Below, in pieces: positions 11,601-22,096 of a stretch of 64,000 nucleotides of DNA. The position numbers and the translations under genes are program-made. Origin of the DNA: Phanerodontia chrysosporium (taxonomy: Eukaryota; Basidiomycota; Agaricomycetes; Polyporales; Phanerochaetaceae); the NCBI GenBank assembly GCA_001910725.1, contig MJGA01000002.1:1240001-1304000 (forward strand), written 5' to 3'. The number at the start of each line of letters is the position of its first letter. Positions within the stretch are counted from its first letter, which is position 1. The notes beneath the pieces were generated by a model. It did not search any database, was not told the origin of the DNA, and worked only from the letters and a program-made list of their open reading frames with translations.

Positions 11601-12040
11601 TGGCAATTAGCACGTACGTGTCAAGTTTTCGCCCTTGTCTGTGATTCTGACGACTCGTTTCAGGGCCATAAGGTTCTGTGGCATAACGTTCAGCTACACC
11701 GCCATCTCCGTGCTCCTCAACTACAGTACGTCTTCACCGATACTGCCGGCATTTGTTCGCTCCTTCTGACTCACGGCTGTCAGTGTCACCACCACACATT
11801 GTCGGGTTCGCGAACGGGATAGCCCAGAGTATTGTCAGCCTCGCGCGTTTCTGCGGCCCGGTCCTCGGCGGTGTGGTATGTTTGACCGTCATAACCAAGG
11901 ATGAGCTTCTACTTACCACACTGTCTTGGTAGATCTGGTCTATGAGCGTCCAGGATCACCCGTCCGGATACCCCCTCGGATTCCTCATCTGCGCAGCGAC
12001 CGTCGCCGTCGCTGTCGCCCATAGCTTCTTTATCCGGTAA
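8661..12040 (+). CDS. Major facilitator superfamily transporter with long cytosolic loop
   Basis: Fifteen predicted exons encode about 860 residues. The N-terminal 100 residues are polar and Ser/Pro-rich. Membrane helices begin with ALSMIVLSI and TMLGEFLSANVSAPFLLF; the strongest match is the helix 4-5 signature GAIGVARGAVPGITDQSNEG followed by GRAYAILGFCWGLGG. This pattern is typical of fungal MFS proteins related to yeast YCR023C and plant ZIF1. After six helices a disordered loop of roughly 330 residues (exon 9877-11049) separates the two halves; the second half includes FCGITFSYTAISVLLNY and IVGFANGIAQSIVSLARFCG. Exon 11330-11338 is only 9 nt. One frame break lies at the CCC run 10924-10926, where the loop leaves frame just before the helix LPLLVIFQYGVLALH; adding one base gives 861 codons. 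Substrate unknown. It adjoins the terpene synthase, but its family is broadly conserved, so a link to terpene export is not implied. Confidence 0.8.
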
Positions 12041-14692
12041 TTGTAGAACACCGTGACGAATCTTTTCTCTCTCCTAGAGCGACGCACGACCTCACATACG
12101 ACCTGGGATACCCCCTTGTACCATACCATCTCTTCATCTCGTCCTTCTGTCTCCCTTTCTTGTGGACATTTGTACGCTTCTTGATTGACATGTACGGATA
12201 CCGATGGCAACAAAACGTGTAATGATAGTTGCAGTTTCGAGTGTATAAATCCCCGCGCGCGCGGTGTCTCGGCGACCCTGGAGTTGCATTTGTTGCTATG
12301 AGGCACCGAGCGTCGACGCTCTAGGCGCATCAGCGCATGCGGACGGGAGAACCGCGGCGTGCACGCCCTGTTTCGTCTCGGGCAGTTAGGCACTGTTGCA
12401 CGCGACGGCGTGGAAGGCCTGGGCGCTCTGGGCCCCCTTTTGCGGGGTACCCCAGCCCTCCGAGCCAGCACTGTGTCGCCCGTTGCCAGCACGGTCGCCA
12501 CTTGTGCAGGCGGGCTCTCCTGCGCGGCTGCGCGCCCGCGTGGGCGTCCAGGCCCGCGGGTGCGGTGCCGCACACGGCATCCTCGTATCCATTGGACCGA
12601 GGCCACGTATGAAAGGATGTGAAGGACCCGGACACGTAAATAGGAGTGGCTTAGCCATCCGTGCGGTCGCTGCTGCTGCTGCTGCGCGACCGCGCGCGAC
12701 ACGGACGCAGAAAAAGCGGAGTAGACCGCGGGCGCATGCTGCCCTCGGTCGACGCATCACGCGAATATTATCATTGGGGAGTCAAGGACGCAGTACAAGG
12801 GCCCATTGAGTGGGCGGTGAGGCTTGGCAGCGCGACGGCTCGCTAGGGCTTGCAGGCCTGGGGGGCTAGCGGGGGAATGGCGTATGATCAAATCATGCTT
12901 CTGGGCCTGGGCACGTCCCGTGAGGCTGGCTGTTGCGGGATCGGAGGCGAAGGGGGCAGGACCCTGTGCCGGGCTGCTGCGAGCGTCGCTGGCGCCGCGG
13001 CGAGCCGAACATGACGCAGCGATGGGCGTGGGCGGCCAGAATCAGAGTCTCGGTGCGGCAGCGGGGCTTCTGCGATGGGAATGCAGCACGGGTGCGCGGC
13101 ATGGGCTGGCCCTTGCGCTACGGACTCGTCGAGGTCCCCACCTGCAGGACGCCGCCGCTGCGCCCTTATGTCCGAACGGGCGTCCGGGAGCACTAGGGCC
13201 TTCTCCCCCGCCGAAGCTCGCCCAGCGGCCCGTGCGTCGGATGGCTGTTTGCGACTGGTGCGTAAGGCGGCAGAGGGTGGGACCTGCCCGCGGTGCACAA
13301 GAGGGTGCAGCCGCCGGTGTGGGGTGCCGAAAGGAGCAAGAGACCCTTGGGAGTTGTCAGCGAGGGTCCAGCGGGTGAAGCAGCGCGAAGGCTCGCTCGG
13401 ATGTGTGATCGCAGGGCAAGGGATCATGCAAAGAGCTGCAGCGAGCAGATCGCAGGGAAGGGTGGCGGGCGGGCGTATGCTTACCGGCGAGATGGGATGA
13501 ATGGGCAGGCACAGGCGGACGGTCGCAGCGAAGGCACGGCACGGCGGTCGTCTGATCGTCCGCAAGGGGAAGGTCTTGACTGAACTGTCGGATGCTCTGC
13601 GTGTACGAGCGGCTCGCGGTCGATCGGGTGGCTCTGTCGACGACGACATGCGGTCTGGCGAGCAGCATAGGGATGTGCTCCTCGATTCGGCGGCCGTTCT
13701 CAGGCTATGCCACTGCTAGCACGACACCTGATCTGGCCCTCCTGTCACATCGGATTAGACGGCGGTCAGGAGCGCCATCCCTCGCGCGGGCTCTCTTCTC
13801 GCCCGACAGGTCATTCGTGCGCGGGCAGCGACGCTCGAGCAGCTGCACTAGAATGCGTGCATGCCTCCACTCAGCGTCTCGCCACCGCGCAGACACGTAA
13901 TGGAGACGTACCAGCCCGTTGCGCGTTGGTGGCCGATTGCAAGACAGCCGCGTCATGAGCTTGTGGGTCGGACATCGGAGGCGTGGACGAACCGGCTGGT
14001 GTGCGACCGGGTGGGGGCTGCTGCGCGGGCGGGTGACAGATGGCAGCGAACGGCACGGGCTCGGGCGCGTCGCAAAGGGGTGCTCGCGATTCCAGACGAC
14101 AAGACGCGTACGGCGCGCGAGGCGGCGCGACAGACCAAGCGCGGCCCTGCTGCAACGACGCACCCCGGAGATGAATGAAGGAGACCCTGGGCCGCGTTCG
14201 GTGGAAGCATGTCTAGTATTTGTATAACAAAAGGGGTCCGCGGACGAACGAACGAGCGAGCGAGCTCACTCGCTCCTGAGGCTTGAAGGCCTCTCGCAGC
14301 GCGGCGGCTGCGACTGGGACCGAGTCTGGCAGCACCGATCTGGCTGATTGTGAATGTTCCCGATATGGTAGTCAAAGGCAATAACATAGCAACTCCGTAT
14401 AGACGCCCGCGCTAGCCCGTATCAGCTTTACCGCACTCTTGTACGCCATATAAATATTTATACCCCCCCGCCACTCGTTTCTTTCAGTCCCCGCGCGAGT
14501 CAAGCAACATCTATCCGATCCCGACTTTTTTCTCTTCTTCTTCGTCCACGACCCCGTCGCGTGCCCCGCGAGCCTTTGTCCTCCAGCGGATAAATACCTC
14601 CTCGTACAGCCCCAGCCTCTTCACGTTCGCGCTTCTCCTAATCGTCAACCCAAATTTTCACGCTCCAAATCACAAAACCCATCCCCCAAGCT
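12041..14692. other. GC-rich interval without supported gene
   Basis: About 2.65 kb. It contains a short CTG repeat near 12667-12684 and many GC-driven overlapping open frames on both strands, none with family features. A possible TATA-like TATAAAT at about 12244 has no convincing gene after it. The final 250 bases are the promoter and pyrimidine-rich leader of the CBM5/12-like gene. Confidence 0.5.
14449..14456 (+). promoter_or_regulatory. TATA box of the CBM5/12-like gene
   Basis: TATAAATA inside an AT-rich island (CCATATAAATATTTATACC) in otherwise GC-rich DNA, about 240 bases before the ATG at 14693 and followed by C/T-rich leader. Likely core promoter of the small gene downstream. Confidence 0.5.
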
Positions 14693-15009
14693 ATGCCTGG
14701 ACTCGTCAGCGACGCTACGCGTGTCTGGGAAGTCAACGTATACTGGGCGATGAACGCGCAGTGCGCCGTGTGGGATGTCAAGGGCAAGGGTGTGGATGTA
14801 TGGGAGTGCATCAGACCTCGTAAGCACCCTACGCTTTCCGTCTCTGCCTTGCGTCACTCACTCGCGTCTCTTCCTGTCCAGACCAGTCCACTCCTCAAAC
14901 ACAAGTGCGTCTCCTTCCCCCTTCTCTCCTTCCGCAGCGATATCTCATGCCAAATCCTCCCTCACAGCCACCGAACAGCCAATACTGGCGTTACGTTACA
15001 CGCCGGTGA
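14693..15009 (+). CDS. Small CBM5/12-like (chitin-binding type 3) protein
   Basis: Three exons (14693-14819, 14882-14904, 14968-15009) give a 63-residue protein; the two introns (62 and 63 nt) have good GT..AG ends and the phases match. The mature pattern W-x-x-x-x-Y-W ... VWECIRPHQSTPQ ... QPPNSQYWRYV follows the CBM5/12 fold signature (an aromatic YWAMN-type start, Y/W-E-C-x-x-x-H-x-S, then PPN-x-x-x-W). CBM5/12 modules bind chitin or related glycans, but here the module stands alone with no catalytic domain and no signal peptide: the protein opens MPGLVSDATRVW. Similar single-domain proteins occur in Agaricomycetes. A strong TATA box and long pyrimidine tract suggest active transcription. 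The match rests on pattern, not on a search. Confidence 0.6.
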
Positions 15010-18000
15010 TCCACGCTGAGGCGTCTTCACCTCGCACCAAGCTCTCGCGTCTTCGGGCCGGGACGGTCGGCCTTTGTGCTCTCGTGCCCGCTGCTCAAGG
15101 CGACAATTCCTTCAAACCGCGTTTTTCGCATTCAAATCTTGCTCCCCCATTCACACACACCCACACACATCGATTATCGCCTGTTCGGTCGATACGAAGG
15201 CATTTTTTCAACCCTCGCGCGTTCCGAACGCTGCTTCACCACCCGCACAGATCATCGACATCACCAATCCGCAGCACGGCTTGTTGCAACCGACGCAAGC
15301 CGAATCAGATGGCCGGACTGGGAGAGCACATAACCTGTGTCGGCGGGGCGTCGGGAGTCGAACGCCGCGTACGCGCTGGCGCCGCGTCAAGATCGGTTCA
15401 TATGGCGAGTGTTCGTTCCACAGTGGCCTGGCTTGCCATTTTCACCCTCCCGCTTTCCCTCACCGCACGTCTAAATTATAGCGTACTTTGCTTGCTCTCT
15501 AGTCATCTTGTATCGCGTCCCCAATCCCTCTCCTTCTGATCATCCTGATATCTCGTCTTTTTATTCCGTACTCTTCCTATCCTCGTCGGCGGCTCGGAGC
15601 TTGTCCCACGCGTTTCCCCCCGCTTCTTGACACCCAGCTTCACAGTCCACTGTGTTTTTAGTTTGCGCTCTCATACCGTCCTTCGCTAGTCGTCCTGCTT
15701 CTCTAGAGTAGACTCAAAGGCCTATGCGCCGCTGTATTGTATCGTACACCACATTGTCAATTCGTTTCGCATCGACCGAGACACAATATAAACACGAAAG
15801 AGCTACCACGTTTTCCGAACGCGCCGTCTGCCCGAGGGAGCATATGGGACTTTAGTCAAGGGCCCCTTCGCCGAGGAGTGCGTCCGCAGAAGTTGTTCAA
15901 CCCAGCCTCGAGGCTCGGCTGAGACAGCCCCTGGCAGGAGTCGTCGAGTCTAATGACCTCCGACCTCCTCTTCTGGCAGATTCTCCTGTCACTCTGGCAT
16001 CGTAGTCACGTCCTCGTGTTCCGTTAAGCTGCGACGAGCCTATGGATTGTCGCGATAGCAGATACAAGGCGATGCAGATGGTTGATTGCACGCCCATTGG
16101 CTCCACGGCACGGTTCCGACACGACGTCCTGGCTCGTCTCCCGGGTCGAGCTCGAGGCTGGATCTCGCTCATCTCTTTTTTACGCGTGCCATCCGCCGCC
16201 CCCCGCCAGCCAATCCTAGGGCCCGCAACAGGCGTACCAACTGATCACCGGCACTTTGGCCTCGAGCCTAATGCCCCGCCAACCGACATTTTTTTTTCTT
16301 GCTTGTTCTAGAAGACTCGCAACCCAAATTCCTCGAGCAGCCGGGTCCTCGGACGAGGCGGACGAAACGGAGTGACACGGATCGCATGGGCTCCCTGGTC
16401 CCACGTGGGAGAGCCCTGTGGCAGCACTCCTGCCCGCTCTCGATTCCCAGTGGGGCACACGGCTGAAGTAACACGCGGTCTGGACTCTCTTTCGCAGCCT
16501 CCAGCGAGCAGCGTTACACACCCGGAATTTGCATGGCATTGCAGGGCTGCGTGTCCCGAGCCACCGAATGGCGGTTTCGAACTGAATAGCAGCGGCAGCT
16601 GACCGCGCGCGGCGGGCCCCTGCTTGACACGGTGCGGCGCGCGGGTCGAGTCCACCTGGCCAGTGGCGCGGTGGACGGACGCGCACCGACCGAGTTGAGC
16701 CGCAGCCCCCTTGGCAGAACCAACGAGGGCCACTTGCTCCGTTTTTTTTGTCAGCTGCAAGCCTATCGCCGACGCGACCGCGCGCAAATTTTCGGGCGTG
16801 CCCTGCCTGAACAGCCCTTAGCCCTAGGGGAAAGCTCCGGGCGTATCATCCCGCCTGGCCAGGCCGCGCGCGCACCTGCGCGGTTTTGTATCCGCTCAGT
16901 CCACGAGTGCCGAGGCCGATCGCCCAGCGCCGGCACGCCCCGCTGCGTGCGCCACCCGACCGGTCATGCAGCGCCCGCCGCGTGGTCGTGGGCTGGGCCT
17001 GGCACGTTCTGCGGGAGGGCCTCAGGGGAGTCCCGCCGGCGCGTCGACGACGCCGCACACGCCCTGCGGCGGCGGCCAATGGCGCCTCAGGAGTTGCGAC
17101 GTGCTTCCGCTCGCGAGCACACCGACCTTGCGTCATTTATGGCGTACACCAGGTACCGCTGTCTATGTTACACTGGCTGGCATCTACTCCACTGACACGA
17201 TGCACGAGGGCCCTTCCGCGCGCGGATGACGCCACCGTCGCATCGCGTCCCCGAGGCAGCAGGAACCTTCTGTCTGTCAGAACAATAAATGCACCGGGAG
17301 GTACAGCGGTCCCCAAGACTGGTCGACGGCGTTACGTGTTGCTTCTCACCAGTCTGCGAGAATCGGCCTTGACCCTGTCCAAATCTACACTGCAGAATGA
17401 GTCAGCAGTCAGGAGCGTCTGCGCATCTGCGCATTGCACGGGCCAGACCACGTACCGTGGCAAACTCAGACGATGTGAAACAGCTCCTAATCGGCTCCCG
17501 CGCGCTGCTGCGTTCCAGACTGCGCACGCACCCTCGCGCCGGGCGCAGAGGGTTCGCACTTTCCCGCCGCGGCCGACACAGCTTGGGCACAAAAGCACTA
17601 GGCGGCAGAATCGTGGCGTTCGGTGACGGCAGCGATGTGGGTCCCTGTGTACGCAGCCTTGGAGCGGGGCGACTGGGTGCGAGGTCTGTTTACCTGACAA
17701 GAAAGGCAAATGCGGGGGCGAATGCGGGGGATCACGACGGGCCTCCTTTAGGATCGGAGGTTTCCAGAGATAAAATTCGCTAGCACCAGACAGTTCCCCG
17801 AAGGTTCCAAGCTGACCCGAGGCGGTCAGTAGACTCAGGCTGGCGGAGGCTTCTAGCCTGGGGAAGCGGGGAATCTGTTGTGATGAACGCCGTCAGAAAC
17901 GGGGCTGTCACTACGGTCGCGGATTGGACAGTGTGAGATGACAATGAATGCAGGGACACGAACGTGATGCAAAACGTCATCGTGTCCGTAGCCTGGGAAG

Positions 18001-18916
18001 TAAACCTAAGATTATCGCGGGGAGAAGACAAGCCCTGGTGGGACAAAGTGACCCGCTGCGACACTTTCAGACACCATGCTAGAACGGACTTGGGGAATGA
18101 GAAGGCATTCATGATTGGCTGGCACGGACTTACAAAGCCAGATAAGACTCTGGAAGCGAGTCTTACGGCGCCCCTCCGTAGACAGGTGGCCAAGAACTGC
18201 TGACCGCGTTTACATCCGAGCGGAAGCATAGCGGACTTCGGCTGTACCGTCTTCCATTCACATCGCGCTGCCAGTTAGTCCTTTTCGCAGCGTCGCGACG
18301 GGTTCGAGAAATTCTAGCAAATGGATTTGCGGGTGTCAGAACCAAGTGGCAGTATACTGGCGACTGCCTGAACAGCTTGACACATATTCCGCCAAGAGTC
18401 TCACCTGCAACAGGGGATTCACCGAGGCGTGGCACGAGAGACAGCGTGATAGCGCGGGTACTCAGACTGGCCCGTAACCACGGGAGGGCGGTGAAGAAGA
18501 CTGTCGCGGAGGCCGAATGTTCGTATAACCTCGCAAAGCACCGCTATCGGGAGTGCAACGGGAATGCAACGGCGGAGAAACGAAAGGTACATCGAGACCG
18601 GCCGCGCGGCGTTGGCGAGCTGCGCACACACGGACATCGTCTACGACATCCCGTGAGCCCGAGTGCGCTCCATTTCATTTCGGCAAGAAAACTGCTCACG
18701 TCTGCTCATGTCTGCGGCACGACATAACGAGGGCCGTAACCAAGCCGTCGCCTCACGACGGGGCGTCCTCGACAGCGTGGCTTACCCGGCGCCTGCGCTT
18801 TGCAATCCCCACGTGATGTCCGTCCACGTGGCGGCAGCCCGTTGTGGCGGCCGGCTTCTGCCGGGCCTCTTGATGACCTCACTTTGTCTCCTAGCCGATC
18901 CGCGACTGCACCCGAC
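15010..18916. other. Long interval without supported gene
   Basis: About 3.9 kb. The start is presumably the 3' region of the CBM5/12-like gene and holds AC repeats near 15155-15172. From 16.4 to 17.6 kb the DNA is very GC-rich, with overlapping open frames on both strands up to 246 codons, none with motifs. From 17.7 to 18.9 kb the composition drops to average. I see no coherent exon chain. Confidence 0.5.
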
Positions 18917-19319
18917 ATGAACAACCCCAAGAGCACCGTAAGTCGTGGACGCGCCATCCTCGGTTGGAACACGTTTTACCGCATTTTGCAGGCACTCGGC
19001 TGGGCAAGTCTCGTTGCCGCAGCTGGCGTCAGTTACTATTTTGCGAAGAAGAGCATCAACGAACGGAGGGAAGCGCAGGCAAAACAGGGAACCAGGCCGA
19101 CAGAGAAATTGGACTGTGAGCATGCAAATGACTTGAGCAGTGACTCCTTGCTTACTCTTCACATCAGGGCGTCAGAGGATTGAGTCGTCGTCTCCACAGG
19201 ACGCCCTTGACAACGCAAAGGAAAAGACAGGAGCCACATCACGCCCTAACGTAGCTGCAAAAGAAGTTCAGCCAGAGGAAAAACCTGCCACTATCGACCA
19301 TAGCCGACAAACAAAGTAG
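18917..19319 (+). CDS. Small single-helix membrane protein, DUF4748-like
   Basis: Preferred model: exons 18917-18937, 18992-19115 and 19168-19319, giving 98 residues. The core LGWASLVAAAGVSYYFAKK is one membrane-spanning helix followed by SINERREAQ and a polar, lysine-rich tail; this resembles the small fungal DUF4748 family, of unknown function and possibly organellar. The first intron (18938-18991) starts GTAAGT and ends TTGCAG but is exactly 54 nt, in phase 0 and free of stops, so a retained form of 116 residues beginning MNNPKSTVSRGRAILGW is equally possible. Second intron 19116-19167 has good borders. Ends with TAG. Family name is tentative. Confidence 0.55.
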
Positions 19320-19766
19320 GTCGCACATCCTGAGGCAATGTTGTGTACCGCATGTCCTACATAGATCCTTACTGTACGATACACGCGTATTGAAAGAAGT
19401 GCACTTTCAAACATTGTGAACGACCTTTGCTCTAACACTGTAGCTGTTATCGTAACTACGCTGTAGCCCGAAAGCTCTCTTGCGAGTATGCAGTGATTCG
19501 TTTACATGTTCATATCGTTCTCTCGTGTGAGCCACGATCTGGACGGACGCTTTTACTGTGGCGTGGGAAGAGAAGTTCGGTTCAAGCGGAGTCTCAATGA
19601 ACTGAATGTCCTGCTCGCGTCGCAAACCAACCACCGCCGTCTCTCTCTTCTTGTCCCCACTTCTTGCTCGCATACGGACCCTAGTCGTGACTAGTCATAC
19701 TCTGTTTCTTCTTCTGCACGTTTTACTCTCTTTCCATACACATTCATTGTCAGATAACGACGCACG
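19320..19766. other. Intergenic region before the RRM gene
   Basis: About 450 bases, no gene. The last 120 bases are CT-rich, as in the leaders of other genes in this window. Confidence 0.5.
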
Positions 19767-21584
19767 ATGACTCTATCTCGCCCCAATCCCGTTTTCAGGT
19801 TTCATGGCGAAACTTACTCTGTAAAAGTCGAGAACATAGCCCCCACAGGTATGTCTTGTGTACTTCAAGATGTATGCATCTCATGAGTTTGGTAGTGGCT
19901 CGTCAGGAGCTAGTTGAACTGTTCTCGACACTCATCGGTAAGGTCGCCTGTTCGTGTCAGGGTCATCACTCCGTCTTAGTGTCACCCTATCAGGCGACGT
20001 CTCGAACTGTACCGAATACCAGGATGAAAAGAAACAGCGCGTCTTGGAACTTGCGTTCACCAATCCAGATGCCTCCAAGTAAGGGAATGCTTCTGTCCGA
20101 CCTCTAGGGAGTACTTAAGCTCGTGCAGAAAGGCTCTTTGTATGTCTGGCTACAATGTTGCGGGTCTACCACTGTGAGTGTCAAGTGTCATCTTTCGTGC
20201 ACTTCAGCTTGACGATATTTGCAAGTGCGGTGTCCGCATCTTCTCCAGCTGAGCACCGACGCTTTGGCAAACAAGGTTCCGGACGCGGTAATGATACGCG
20301 CCGCAATCTCTACGTGCTGGGATTACCTTTTGATCTCACGAAGTACTCCTTTCTCTCGAGGTTCTTCGCCGCCGTGCTGATGACGAATGTCCACCAGGCC
20401 AGAATTCGTCGACATTTTTTCGCGATACGGCACTGTATCTCACGCCGTCATACTCGCCACTGTCGACAATGCTTCCCGGCGACGTGGTTTTGTCGTCATG
20501 AGCAGTCATCAGGAGGCTAAGGCCGCCATGGACGGAATCAGTCGCAAGGAAATTAAGTGAGCATGTCGCCGCTTATATGCTAGTGTGCCGATCTAAGTTA
20601 ACCGGCAGGGGGCATACGATTGATGTCTCGTGGGCAGTCGTACAGCGCTCCGGAGGTAATGTAATCTTCTCCCTCTTGCAGCTACCATCTGATAACATAT
20701 TTTCTGTGTTTAAGGCTTCCTAGATGGTGGTGACCGAACTATGGTCCTGACACAGCAGAACAACTCTCTGACTCGCGACCCCACTTCCGATTATGAGGTC
20801 GCGGAATCTGTTGGATCCCCTGAGACACCAGCGGTCTGTACGCCACCCTTGGATTGCAACATTCAGCCCCTGCCTGTTCCGATCCTTCTTGTGACCAACT
20901 TGCCCACCATGCTGTTCTCTCAAGCTAGCGACCTCCATCCTCTCCTGTGTCCATTCGGGGAAATCGTCCAGCTGAAGTTGCTCAACCAGTCGGCAGATTC
21001 GAATGCTCTATCCGTCTCTGTCGAATATAAGACCATGACGCAAGCTCGGGAAGCAAGGGACACTCTGAATGGCCAACGCTACTTCGACCGATGCGTCAAA
21101 GCCGAGTTCCTACTTCCTGAACCTTCTTCCCCGGTGGCTTCTGATCTCGGTGCTTGGTCTGCTGCTCCTGGAGATAACAAAACTGGTCTCAATCCGTACG
21201 CTGCGCCTTTCAAGGTCCACACCGCCGTTGCTCCGGATACTGCTGGTAGCTACAACCCCTTCCGGTACCACTCTCAGGACTGCTATGGAGGCGATGATGA
21301 CTTCTCTGCTGGTCGTCGATGGTCTGGCTATTCTACACCGCTGCATACGCTTGCTTCCTCGCGGTCTCAGCTCTATCCTCGTTCTGATCTTCTTGCTCCT
21401 CCTCCTGCTACCTTCCGACCTCACTCCGCGCCGTCCGAGTGAGTTGCGTCTCTACTACACATTGATAATTGACGACTAATGGAGACGCAGATCCAACAAA
21501 GGCGCTCTCCTTCGTCCTGGGATTTGGTCCTCTTCAAACTACGCAGGACTCTCCTCGGCTCCGTTCTCTGCGTATTCAACCTAA
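19767..21584 (+). CDS. RNA-binding protein with three RRM-like domains
   Basis: Nine exons (19767-19848, 19896-19937, 19994-20078, 20129-20173, 20226-20342, 20398-20556, 20609-20655, 20715-21438, 21491-21584) encode 464 residues with all phases consistent and no frame break. RRM 1 (about residues 16-85) is weak: YSVKVENIAPTVARQELVEL. RRM 2 (about 108-190) has clear RNP motifs: RNLYVLGLPF (RNP2) and RRRGFVVM (RNP1), then KAAMDGISRKEIKG. RRM 3 (about 235-320) starts PILLVTNLPTMLF and ends near CVKAEFLLP. The C-terminal 130 residues are low-complexity, rich in Ser, Tyr, Pro. Such proteins bind single-stranded RNA in nucleus or cytoplasm; the layout recalls the fungal Nrd1/Msa1-like multi-RRM group, but I cannot assign the orthologue. 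Confidence 0.8.
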
Positions 21585-22096
21585 TTCGCGCTTGCTTCGC
21601 CCACCTTCCCTTGTGCTGTTTACCGTCGTTCATTTCCAGGTCATTGTTTCCTCGTCTCTAACTGTACCAGCTGTTTAGGTGAGTGTATGTTACGAGAGTT
21701 AGACATACGACTCTCACGCCTGTATAGTCATTTGCAGATTTCGCGCAACCCCTTGTTACACCCACTCGGAGACTACTGTACTTCACGTTCTTTACTGGAC
21801 CTTCACGAACACTGTCGCTGTAGGATAAGCTGGAATATCATTCCATTGTACATGTAAAGAATTTGGTGCCGTGAATATCGAGCGTGGTACACTTGAACCA
21901 ATATTCGGTGGAAATTCGCCACGTGGTTAGCGCTGCCGTTGCAGAGCGCACAGCGGCGCTCTCCCCGTCGCGCAAACATCCCGACACCGAGCACATCACT
22001 TACAACCCACTTCCATGTACCAACCCTCATCGCTATCCTTCGCATGATTCTGTGAACACTCATCGCCCCTTGAACATCACGCGTGTAAGTGCAACG
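21585..22096. other. Intergenic region before the Furry-like gene
   Basis: About 510 bases. The frame of the next gene is open back to about 21884, but the first ATG followed by typical Furry-like polar sequence is at 22097, so the extra length is read as leader. No TATA box seen. Confidence 0.45.

Noticed and set aside
6347..12040. Terpene biosynthetic cluster (synthase plus transporter)
   Set aside because: No P450, oxidoreductase or regulator nearby, and the transporter belongs to a broadly conserved family, so a cluster is not supported.
12888..13649. 253-codon minus-strand frame in the 12-14.7 kb interval
   Set aside because: Overlaps several equally long frames on the other strand; Arg/Pro/Ser-rich without motifs.
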